This document shows, piece after piece, positions 8,823 through 15,568 of a DNA stretch of 64,000 bases (within the stretch, counting starts at the first letter, position 1; every line of letters begins with the position of its first letter). A model generated the notes under the pieces. The model did not search any database. It was not told where the DNA came from and saw only the letters and a program-made list of their open reading frames with translations. The stretch is from Metarhizobium sp017305935. Lineage in GTDB: Bacteria; Pseudomonadota; Alphaproteobacteria; Rhizobiales; Rhizobiaceae. The translations under genes and the position numbers were made by a program. The DNA lies in contig NZ_JARRIR010000004.1 of assembly GCF_029601685.1 (NCBI RefSeq), forward strand, positions 372,001-436,000, read 5' to 3'.

Positions 8823-8971
8823 ACCCGCCGTAAAGGCTTGGGTTGTTTATGGCTTTCGGCCTGAAAGCGCAAGGGCCAAATTGCCCCTGCAGAGAAAAAT
8901 ACACGAGACTTGGATTTCGCAGGGAACAAATCCCCATTTCGCCAGTTGAGGCGTGCAGGGAGGAAGTGACC

Positions 8972-9160
8972 ATGTCGTTCAATATCGATCCCAGTGCCTT
9001 CGAACAGGAAACCCTGCGGCAGATCTGGCCGATTCGAGACTTCTGCATGCAATACAATCTCGACCTCGACAATGAGCGGCGCCTGCGCACGCTGTTCGGG
9101 GAGTATGCGACCGCCGTCGAACTGCTGATGAATGTCGAACGCCGGCCGCGGTTCCGGTAA
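8972..9160 (+). CDS. Small conserved-type hypothetical protein (62 aa)
   Basis: Short acidic/basic soluble protein of 62 residues, with a strong ribosome-binding site (AGGGAGGAA about 7 bases before the ATG), which is why I call this start rather than the longer open frame. It has no signal peptide or membrane segment. It reads as two amphipathic helices (QETLRQIWPIRDFCMQY, NERRLRTLFGEYATAVELL), compatible with a small helical regulator or adaptor. No family recognised. It stands alone between the tRNA and an outer-membrane protein gene, with its own promoter presumably in the 150 bp before it. Confidence 0.7.
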   Translation: MSFNIDPSAFEQETLRQIWPIRDFCMQYNLDLDNERRLRTLFGEYATAVELLMNVERRPRFR

Positions 9161-9190
9161 GAACTGCCTTCAGCCGCCTGAGCCCGCCCT

Positions 9191-9217
9191 GCGGCCGCCT
9201 TTTTGATCGGCGGCCGC
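9191..9217 (+). terminator. GC-rich hairpin after the 62-aa gene
   Basis: GCGGCCGCC and GGCGGCCGC form a perfect 9-bp stem around a TTTTTGATC loop, 30 bp after the stop of the small gene. The T-run is in the loop, not behind the stem, so termination is plausible but not certain. Confidence 0.4.
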
Positions 9218-9319
9218 GTTCATTTCCCGAAAATGTCGCGGCATTGCCGCATTCACTCGCCGAGCGGGGAACTTTTTGGCCACATTCGCCGTTTAGGTTT
9301 CGCATGTCGCTGGCATTGG

Positions 9320-9337
9320 GGCCTCTCGAAAGAGGCC
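9320..9337 (+). promoter_or_regulatory. 5' UTR hairpin of the outer-membrane protein gene
   Basis: GGCCTCT-CGAA-AGAGGCC, a 7-bp stem with a tetraloop, ends 24 bases before the ATG at 9362 and just before the Shine-Dalgarno GGAGGG. It would sit in the leader of the outer-membrane protein mRNA, where it may protect the 5' end or modulate ribosome access. Inference from position only. Confidence 0.4.
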
Positions 9338-9361
9338 TGCTCATCCTGGAGGGACAAATCC

Positions 9362-10000
9362 ATGAAGCAAATCGCCGCCATACTGGGCCTGCTGGCCTTT
9401 TCGTCCCCGGCTTTCGCCGCAGATGCCGTCATCGAGCAGCCGCCGGAGCCGGTTGCCGAAACGCCTGTTATCGCTCCCTTTACCTGGAGTGGCCCTTACG
9501 TCGGTCTTCAGGGTGGCGCCGGCTGGCTGAAGGCGGATTTCGACACCATCGGTTTCTCCGATTCGCAAAGTTTCAACGGCGGTATTCTCGGCGGTTTCGT
9601 CGGGTATAACTACCAGATGGACAATAACATCGTCCTCGGTGTCGAAGGCGATCTGAACTACAACTGGAACAAAGAGGATCTGATTGGCGGCGTTACCGCC
9701 GGCACGGAACTCAGCGGCTCGGTTCGCGGTCGCATCGGCTATGCCATGGACAACCTGCTGTTCTACGGTACCGCTGGCTGGACGGTGGCACGCGGCTATG
9801 TCGATGTGCCGGGCGTCGGCAAGGACAAGTCGACCTTCGACGGCTACACCGTTGGCGCGGGTGTCGAATATGCCTTCCAGAACAATGTTTTCGGCCGCGC
9901 CGAATATCGCTTCAACAATTATGGCAGCGAAAATATTTCCGGTTTCGATGTCGATGCACGCCAGCATCAGGTGATGTTCGGCATCGGCGTCAAATTCTGA
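9362..10000 (+). CDS. Outer-membrane beta-barrel protein (Omp25/RopB-like, OmpA-type 8-strand barrel)
   Basis: Precursor of 212 residues with a clear signal peptide (cleavage after AFAA, about residue 20). Alternating hydrophobic strands with Gly/aromatic content follow: WSGPYVGLQGGAGW, GGFVGYNYQMDNNIVLGVEGDLNY, GSVRGRIGYAMDNLLFYGTAGW, ending in HQVMFGIGVKF with a terminal Phe, the Bam recognition signature. This matches the small porin-like Omp25/Omp31/RopB family of Rhizobiales, which are abundant structural surface proteins. The start is set by GGAGGG 9 bases upstream and by the signal peptide. A second family member lies at 56.7-57.4 kb on the other strand. Confidence 0.9.
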   Translation: MKQIAAILGLLAFSSPAFAADAVIEQPPEPVAETPVIAPFTWSGPYVGLQGGAGWLKADFDTIGFSDSQSFNGGILGGFVGYNYQMDNNIVLGVEGDLNYNWNKEDLIGGVTAGTELSGSVRGRIGYAMDNLLFYGTAGWTVARGYVDVPGVGKDKSTFDGYTVGAGVEYAFQNNVFGRAEYRFNNYGSENISGFDVDARQHQVMFGIGVKF

Positions 10001-10022
10001 TTACACAAGAAACGCTTCGAAA

Positions 10023-10045
10023 GGGCTGGCAGCGATTGCCGGCCC
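10023..10045 (+). terminator. Hairpin after the outer-membrane protein gene
   Basis: GGGCTGGCA-GCGAT-TGCCGGCCC forms a 9-bp stem (one G-T pair) 22 bp after the stop, followed by TCCTTC. Likely a terminator for the outer-membrane protein transcript. Confidence 0.6.
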
Positions 10046-10125
10046 TCCTTCATGTCCGCATCCCGGGAACATAAGCGCGCGGGCGTGGTTGGGAGGGTAA
10101 TACTCCATTATTCGAGGAGCGTCGC

Positions 10126-10281
10126 ATGCCCGACCCAATCATCCCAATCCCCGGCTCCGGTCCCGGCACAACCGGCCCCGTCGCTCCCCAACCGCCGCTC
10201 GGTCAACCGCCACCTCCGGACAAGCCGCCGCCGAAAGGCAAGCCTGGCGATGCCCCCAAGCCGCTGACGCCCCTGTTGTAA
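10126..10281 (+). CDS. Proline-rich 51-residue microprotein
   Basis: ATG preceded by GAGGAG with a 6-base spacer, running to TAA at 10279-10281. The product has 20 prolines among 51 residues, with few charged residues (D, K only), no Cys, no aromatic residue and no hydrophobic helix. It starts MPDPIIPIPGSGPG and has a PPPPDKPPPKGK stretch. With no signal peptide it would be cytosolic and disordered. The excellent ribosome-binding site, independent position after a terminator and termination before the convergent MerR gene support a real gene. Function unknown; a proline-rich tail-like peptide could bind SH3-like or EVH-like partners, but that is speculation. Confidence 0.6.
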   Translation: MPDPIIPIPGSGPGTTGPVAPQPPLGQPPPPDKPPPKGKPGDAPKPLTPLL

Positions 10282-10317
10282 AACCCGGACTGTGACGGGA
10301 TTTCACCGGCGGCCTGA

Positions 10318-10857
10318 TCAGCGCACCTGATCCAGGAGGCGCTTGCATTCCAGGAGATCGTAGAGCGCTTCCTGCAGCAAGGCCCGGTCTTCCTTACCGA
10401 TCGCGCCCTTGCCGACCGAGATTTCCGGCGTATCGTCGTCGCCACCGACAAAACTGAAGAAACGGCGGCTGATCGGCGGCTTGGCGCGGCCGACGATCTG
10501 ATCGTCTTCCGGAGATGCGACGCGCGGCTCCTGATGCGCCGTATTGTCATCACCCGCGGCGGCCAGGGCCTCCACCGTTGCGAGATCGCCCTGGGCAATG
10601 GCGGCGACGAATTTGTTGCCGTTGGTCTTCAGGAGTTTCTGCACGCCCTTGATCGTATAACCGTGATCGTAGAGCAGATGGCGGATGCCCTTGAGGAGAT
10701 CGACATCTTCCGGCCGATAATAACGCCGGCCGCCGCCGCGCTTCATCGGCTTGATCTGGGGAAAACGGGTTTCCCAGAAACGCAGGACATGCTGTGGCAA
10801 ATCCAGATCGTCAGCGACTTCGCTGATCGTACGAAAAGCGTCCGGGCTCTTGTCCAA
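10318..10857 (-). CDS. MerR-family transcriptional regulator
   Basis: Protein of 179 residues with an N-terminal winged-helix MerR DNA-binding domain (residues 8-78: RTISEVADDLDLPQHVLRFWE, then the wing GGGRRYYRPEDVDLLKGI and LYDHGYTIKGVQKLL). The C-terminal half is polar, lacks metal-binding cysteines and ends in a short coiled helix (LLQEALYDLLECKRLLDQVR). The start is TTG: a TGA stop lies two codons upstream and no ATG is available. It follows ihfA in a conserved rhizobial order, separated by 187 bp, so it may have its own promoter. Ligand and targets unknown. Confidence 0.88.
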   Translation of the reverse strand: MDKSPDAFRTISEVADDLDLPQHVLRFWETRFPQIKPMKRGGGRRYYRPEDVDLLKGIRHLLYDHGYTIKGVQKLLKTNGNKFVAAIAQGDLATVEALAAAGDDNTAHQEPRVASPEDDQIVGRAKPPISRRFFSFVGGDDDTPEISVGKGAIGKEDRALLQEALYDLLECKRLLDQVR

Positions 10858-11044
10858 CGTTCACAAACCCCCGGCATTCCGGCAGGGAATGCCCATTCCT
10901 CTGTCCTGCAGTCCCAAGCGAACTGCCCTCACGTCATCGTTCATGGCTATACACCACGCTCGACCAATCGTCCACATTTCAACGATTTACACGCGAAAAT
11001 TCAAGCAGTTTACGCCGCTTGTCCTCAGAAATATCGTAAGGCGC

Positions 11045-11389
11045 TCAGGAGGCCGGGTTCTGCACCGGCGGCTTCTGCTTGGCCTTGCGGGCATTGTGCG
11101 CCTTGAGAACGCGCTGTTTCAGCACGTTGGAAGCCTTGAAGGTCATCACCCGGCGCGGCGAGATCGGCACTTCCTCGCCGGTCTTCGGGTTGCGGCCGAT
11201 ACGTTCGTTCTTGTCACGCACCTGGAAGGTGGCGAAGGAGGACAACTTGACCGTTTCGCCGCGCACGATGGCGTTGCAGATCTCGTCGATGACCGTCTCG
11301 ACCAGTTCCGCCGATTCCGTCCGCGAGAGCCCGACCTTCCGGAAAACCGATTCCGCCAAATCCGCGCGCGTCACTGTTTTCCCGGCCAT
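11045..11389 (-). CDS. ihfA: Integration host factor alpha subunit
   Basis: Nucleoid-associated DNA-bending protein, 114 residues, acting as a heterodimer with IhfB. The HU/IHF fold is complete: TRADLAESVFRKVGLSRTES, FATFQVRDKNERIGRNPKTG and EEVPISPRRVMTFKAS, the last two being the beta-arm that inserts into the minor groove. The C-terminal tail after residue 98 is longer and lysine/proline-rich compared with E. coli IhfA. It lies between fabH and the merR-like gene on the same strand, 103 bp after fabH, so it may be transcribed with fabH or alone. Confidence 0.95.
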   Translation of the reverse strand: MAGKTVTRADLAESVFRKVGLSRTESAELVETVIDEICNAIVRGETVKLSSFATFQVRDKNERIGRNPKTGEEVPISPRRVMTFKASNVLKQRVLKAHNARKAKQKPPVQNPAS

Positions 11390-11492
11390 TGCTCTCCGCC
11401 CATTCTTGTGATGATCGTGAAATCGGGCTGAGAGTATTTCCCTTGTCGGAAACGGTCAAGCTCTTGTTTCGCGCCACATATTGGCGATTGCT

Positions 11493-12464
11493 TTACCAGC
11501 GCAGCAGAACGGCGCCCCAAGTGAAGCCGCCGCCCATCGCTTCGAGCATCACGAGGTCGCCCTTCTTGATGCGGCCATCGCCGGCCGCTACCGCCAGCGC
11601 CAACGGAATGGAGGCGGCCGAGGTGTTGCCGTGCTGGTCGACGGTCATCACCACCTTGTCCATCGGGATCGAAAGCTTCTTGGCGGAGCCCTCGATGATG
11701 CGACGGTTGGCCTGGTGCGGCACCAGCCAGTCGAGTTGCTCGGCGGTGGTTCCGGTCGCCGCGAAGGCGGCGTCGATGACGTCGGTGATCATGCCGACGG
11801 CATGCTTGAAGACCTCGCGGCCCTCCATGCGCAACTGGCCGACCGTGCCCGTCGTAGAAGGCCCGCCGTCGACATAGAGCTTGTCCTTGTGCGAACCGTC
11901 CGAGCGCAGGCTGGCGGTCAGCACGCCGCGATCGTCGGTCGTGCCCTCACCTTCCGCCGCTTCGAGAATCAGCGCGCCGGCGCCATCGCCGAACAGCACG
12001 CAGGTGGTGCGGTCCGTCCAGTCGAGGATGCGCGAAAAGGTTTCCGCGCCGATCACCAGTACACGCTTCGCCAGCCCGCCGCGAATATAGACGTCGGCGG
12101 TAGCAACCGCATAGACGAAGCCGGTACAGACCGCCTGTACGTCGAAGGCGAAGCCATGGGTCATGCCCAGGCGATTCTGGATGTTCACGGCGGTCGCCGG
12201 GAAGGTGTTGTCCGGCGTCGAAGTGGCCACGATAATGAGGTCGATGTCGGCCGGCGTCAGGCCGGCATTGTCGAGAGCTGCGCGCGCCGCCGCTTCGCCG
12301 AGCGAGGCGGTGGTTTCGCCTTCGCCGGCGATGTAGCGCTGTTTGATGCCGGTGCGCTGGACGATCCACTCGTCCGACGTATCGACCGTCTCCTCCAGCT
12401 CGCGATTGGTCACTACCCGTTTCGGCAGCGCTGCCCCGAAACCACGAACCACTGAACGGATCAT
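11493..12464 (-). CDS. fabH: 3-oxoacyl-ACP synthase III
   Basis: Cytosolic condensing enzyme that starts fatty-acid synthesis by joining acetyl-CoA to malonyl-ACP. It has 323 residues, normal family length. The catalytic triad is visible: Cys113 (DVQAVCTGFVYAV), His250 (VPHQANRRI) and Asn280 (DQHGNTSA). The N-terminus begins with GFGAALPKRVVTN and the SDEWIVQRTGI signature. It lies 18 bp downstream of plsX, the classic plsX-fabH pair linking fatty-acid and phospholipid synthesis. Confidence 0.97.
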   Translation of the reverse strand: MIRSVVRGFGAALPKRVVTNRELEETVDTSDEWIVQRTGIKQRYIAGEGETTASLGEAAARAALDNAGLTPADIDLIIVATSTPDNTFPATAVNIQNRLGMTHGFAFDVQAVCTGFVYAVATADVYIRGGLAKRVLVIGAETFSRILDWTDRTTCVLFGDGAGALILEAAEGEGTTDDRGVLTASLRSDGSHKDKLYVDGGPSTTGTVGQLRMEGREVFKHAVGMITDVIDAAFAATGTTAEQLDWLVPHQANRRIIEGSAKKLSIPMDKVVMTVDQHGNTSAASIPLALAVAAGDGRIKKGDLVMLEAMGGGFTWGAVLLRW

Positions 12465-12482
12465 TCTCGTGCTACTCCGCGC

Positions 12483-13529
12483 TCATGCCGCTTCCGGCCC
12501 GGCGGGCGGAACACGCTTTGCATGATATTTCCTGAGGTCTTCCTGAATCTTGTCGTTCAGCCCGTTGCGCACCATGTCGTAGCCGACGGCGATGGCGGCG
12601 GCGAAGCCTTCCGCATCCGCGCCGCCATGGCTCTTGATGACGATGCCATTGAGGCCGAGAAATACGCCGCCATTGACCTTGCGTGGATCGAGCTTCTCGC
12701 GCAACACGTTGAAGGCGCTGCGAGCCAGCAGATAACCGAGGCGCGACAGCCAGGTGCGGCGCAGCGCTGAGCGCAGCAGCTCGGTGATCTGGCGGGCGGT
12801 GCCCTCGGCCGCCTTCAGCGCGATATTGCCGGTAAAGCCTTCGGTGACGACGACATCGACGGTGCCCTTGCCGATATCGTCGCCTTCGACGAAGCCCGCA
12901 TAGTCGATGGTGCCGAGATTGGCCTCGCGCAACATGCGCGCCGCCTCTTTCACCTCTTCCAGGCCCTTCACCTCCTCGACGCCGACATTGAGCAGGCCGA
13001 CGGTCGGGCGCTCGATCTCGAACAGGGCGCGCGCCATGGCGCCGCCCATCAACGCGTAATCGAGAAGCTGCTGCGAATCCGCGCCGATATTGGCGCCGAT
13101 ATCCAGCACCACGCTTTCACCCTTGAGAGTCGGCCAGATGCCGGCGATGGCAGGTCGTTCGATATTGGCCATGGTGCGCAGGCAGAATTTCGCCATCGCC
13201 ATCAGCGCGCCGGTATTGCCGGCGGAGACCGCGACATCCGCCTCCCCGCTCTTCACCGCTTCGATCGCCTGCCACATGGACGAGACATAACGGCCGCGGC
13301 GCAATGCCTGGCTCGGCTTTTCGTCCATGCCGACAGCAACTTCGCTGGCGTGAAACCGCGAGCGATCGCGCAGCTTGGGATATTGGGCCAGAAGAGGCAG
13401 GCAATCCGCCTCGATTCCGTAGAGCAGAAAGGTGATATCAGGATGCCGCTCCAGCGCCTTGGCTGCGCCGGGGATGACGACTTCCGGACCGAAATCGCCA
13501 CCCATGACATCAAGGGAAATTCTGACCAC
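12483..13529 (-). CDS. plsX: Phosphate acyltransferase PlsX
   Basis: Converts acyl-ACP to acyl-phosphate, the donor for glycerol-3-phosphate acylation at the membrane. The signature ISLDVMGGDFGPEVVIPGA opens the protein, and PAIAGIWPTLKGESVVLDIGAN and VVVTEGFTGNIALKAAEG follow. I choose the GTG at 13529 (348 residues) because AGGA precedes it closely and family members start just before this signature. The same frame extends to a TTG at 13580, adding a polar leader of 17 residues without family character. First gene of the leftward plsX-fabH unit; yceD lies 133 bp upstream. Confidence 0.94.
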   Translation of the reverse strand: MVRISLDVMGGDFGPEVVIPGAAKALERHPDITFLLYGIEADCLPLLAQYPKLRDRSRFHASEVAVGMDEKPSQALRRGRYVSSMWQAIEAVKSGEADVAVSAGNTGALMAMAKFCLRTMANIERPAIAGIWPTLKGESVVLDIGANIGADSQQLLDYALMGGAMARALFEIERPTVGLLNVGVEEVKGLEEVKEAARMLREANLGTIDYAGFVEGDDIGKGTVDVVVTEGFTGNIALKAAEGTARQITELLRSALRRTWLSRLGYLLARSAFNVLREKLDPRKVNGGVFLGLNGIVIKSHGGADAEGFAAAIAVGYDMVRNGLNDKIQEDLRKYHAKRVPPAGPEAA

Positions 13530-13662
13530 GCGTTCCTGATTCCTTTTTCTTTCCACCCGGGCGGGCGAATTTTCGGCCAAAATAACGGTTTTGACGCTGC
13601 TTACAACTCTATTGTGACGAAAGACCAGTGCCTGGAGAGCGTCGTGCTGTCGTTGGAACGCC

Positions 13663-14217
13663 TTATTCGTCTTTCTTCCAGTCTTTCAACACGGCGAAAG
13701 GATTGGGTTTCTTGTCGTTCTTGCCGTCATCCTCGATATGATCGCCGAAAACAATGCCTTCCTTGCGCGGATAGGGGTCGATGGCAAGAGCGACCGCTTC
13801 CGCCACGACAACGCCGGCATCGATCGTGTCGCCGACGAACGGTTCGGGCATGTCTTCACCATCCGGATCCAGCAGAAGTTCGCTGCTTTCCTCGCTGATG
13901 CGGCGGGCAAGTCGCGAATTTTCGGGCACGAAAATCTGGTCGATGGCCTCGTCGATCTCGGCCGGCACCGGCTCCAGCGTCACCACGCAGGCTTGTGCGA
14001 TTCGCGCCTGCACGCTGCCCTTGATGCGCACGCCATCCTTCTTCCACTTGGCAATCTGCAGCTCGGCCTTCAGGCTGTCGACGGAGAGGATGTTCCACAG
14101 GCGAGCGAGCCCCGCCCGCTCCTGCGCATTCGCCTCCAGCCGCACGGAGACCGGATTGGCGGAGATATGGCCGACCTTCACCAGATAGGAAAAGGGGGTA
14201 TCGTTGATCTGGTTCAT
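13663..14217 (-). CDS. YceD/DUF177 family protein
   Basis: Protein of 184 residues of the YceD (DUF177) family, normally encoded next to rpmF or plsX and linked to large ribosomal subunit/23S rRNA accumulation in bacteria and plastids. The conserved core C-V-V-T-L-E-P (about residue 79-85) and the acidic segment DPDGEDMPEPF before DTIDAGVVVAEAVALAIDPYPRKEG are characteristic. The start ATG at 14217 lies 1 bp after the stop of the upstream chaperone gene. It ends 133 bp before plsX. Role inferred from family. Confidence 0.88.
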   Translation of the reverse strand: MNQINDTPFSYLVKVGHISANPVSVRLEANAQERAGLARLWNILSVDSLKAELQIAKWKKDGVRIKGSVQARIAQACVVTLEPVPAEIDEAIDQIFVPENSRLARRISEESSELLLDPDGEDMPEPFVGDTIDAGVVVAEAVALAIDPYPRKEGIVFGDHIEDDGKNDKKPNPFAVLKDWKKDE

Positions 14218-14218
14218 C

Positions 14219-14767
14219 TCAGCTCTCCTCTTCGGCAGGCGATGGCACTTGCAGCGAGCCGACGGCGATGTCGGCCTCGTCGACGACCGCCAGCGCCGCC
14301 TCGGCGGCAAAGGCCCAATCGGCAAGCCGCCGCATCGGTTGCGCCATTTCGCCGTCCTGCGGATGAATGTTGCGCGCCAATGCCGCAGCCAGCGCCTCGC
14401 GGTCGCCCGTGTCCAGTGCCTTGGCATAGGATTCGAGGCGGCCGTAGAACATGCCGGCCAGCTTCTTCATGCGCTTGGGCACGCCGGTGTCGCCGACCCC
14501 GAGTTCGCGGATCGAGTAGTCGATATCCAGAAAAAAGGCATCGACGATCTCCTGGGCGATCTCCTGGCCGCTGGTCGCGGAGGCCCGGGTGCGCCGGAAA
14601 TACAGGATAAAGACCAGCGACAGCATCTCGAAACGGCCCATCACCGTGTCGGGCACGCCCATATCGGTGTAGAAAGCCGGCGCGCGGCCCGCCGCCGTCA
14701 GGATCGCATACTGCCGATCGACGATCGAACGATTGTTGTTTCTTTTTCGAAAAAGCCCGAAAATCAT
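14219..14767 (-). CDS. Ubiquinol-cytochrome c chaperone (CBP3-like)
   Basis: Protein of 182 residues of the Cbp3/UQCC1 family (PF03981-type), which assists cytochrome b/bc1 complex assembly. It has the family core MGVPDTVMGRFEMLSLVFILYFRR and the later VGDTGVPKRMKKLAGMFYGRLESYAKAL. ATG at 14767 chosen; a TTG one codon earlier is also open. The gene begins a leftward group with yceD (1-bp gap) and plsX-fabH, an arrangement known from many Rhizobiales. It diverges from bamE across a 218-bp region that must hold both promoters. Confidence 0.85.
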   Translation of the reverse strand: MIFGLFRKRNNNRSIVDRQYAILTAAGRAPAFYTDMGVPDTVMGRFEMLSLVFILYFRRTRASATSGQEIAQEIVDAFFLDIDYSIRELGVGDTGVPKRMKKLAGMFYGRLESYAKALDTGDREALAAALARNIHPQDGEMAQPMRRLADWAFAAEAALAVVDEADIAVGSLQVPSPAEEES

Positions 14768-14985
14768 CAAATTTCCCAGAATTGATCGGCTCGACCGCCG
14801 GGATCAATGCTGCCGCTTGTTGCATGATTGCAAAAGCTGGTTTACCGAAGCAGTCGCGAATTGCAATGCCGTTGTTACCGGCATCGCAAAGCCTTGCCTC
14901 GGCTGCTCCGTCCTTGGAATGGCCATAATGGTTGTGCAGCAGGTCCGAGGCAGATCGGGCATAGCGAGGGGATACGGTTAGGAAC

Positions 14986-15501
14986 ATGGCGTCGTACAAG
15001 CGGTCTTTGAAATCGAACGCGAAATTTGTAAAAAGCGCCGCTGTCGCCGTTGCGCTCCTTAGCGCCGGCGTGACCGGCTGCGCCTCCACCACCGAAGTCA
15101 TGAACAACGGCTATGTCGTCGACGAACAGTCGCTGGCGCTGGCGCCCGTCGGGGCCAGCCGCGAGCAGGTGCTGCTGTCGCTCGGCTCACCCTCGACCAT
15201 CGGCACCTTCGATGGCGAAGTTTTCTACTACATCTCGCAGAAGCGCGTGCGCCAGGCCGCCTTCCTGAAGCCGCAGCTGGTCGACCAGAGCGTCCTCGCC
15301 ATCTATTTCGACAAGGACGGCGTCGTCTCGCAGCGCGCCAACTATACGCTCAAGGACGGCAAGGTGTTCGACAACATCTCGCGCACCACGCCGACCGGCG
15401 GCAAGGATCTCACCTTCCTGCAGCAGTTGCTCTCCGGCGGCAGCAACGCGGCCAGCATGGCCAAGAGCATTCTCGGCGGGCCGACGCAGCAGGGCCAGTA
15501 A
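14986..15501 (+). CDS. bamE: Outer-membrane assembly lipoprotein BamE (SmpA/OmlA)
   Basis: Lipoprotein of 171 residues; the signal peptide ends with lipobox VTGC and Cys32 becomes the lipidated N-terminus. The BamE core is clear: GYVVDEQSLALAPVGASREQV, LLSLGSPST, VFYYISQK and LAIYFDKDGVVSQRANYTLKDGK. It belongs to the Bam machine that inserts beta-barrels such as the two Omp25-like proteins and the omptin of this window. The C-terminus is extended by about 30 Gly/Ser/Ala residues relative to E. coli. It stands alone with a strong terminator behind it. Confidence 0.93.
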   Translation: MASYKRSLKSNAKFVKSAAVAVALLSAGVTGCASTTEVMNNGYVVDEQSLALAPVGASREQVLLSLGSPSTIGTFDGEVFYYISQKRVRQAAFLKPQLVDQSVLAIYFDKDGVVSQRANYTLKDGKVFDNISRTTPTGGKDLTFLQQLLSGGSNAASMAKSILGGPTQQGQ

Positions 15502-15523
15502 GCCTTTTCCATTCCCAGCAAAA

Positions 15524-15552
15524 CCCCGCCGGATCGCTCCGGCGGGGCTTTT
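15524..15552 (+). terminator. Rho-independent terminator of bamE
   Basis: CCCCGCCGGA-TCGC-TCCGGCGGGG, a perfect 10-bp stem, followed by CTTTT; 22 bp after the bamE stop and just before the convergent hppA stop. Confidence 0.92.
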
Positions 15553-15568
15553 GCTTGAAGGCCTGGCT

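Noticed and set aside
8843..9160. 105-codon version of the small gene starting at 8843
   Set aside because: The ATG at 8972 has AGGGAGGAA at the right distance; the upstream part is basic, cysteine-containing and not family-like.
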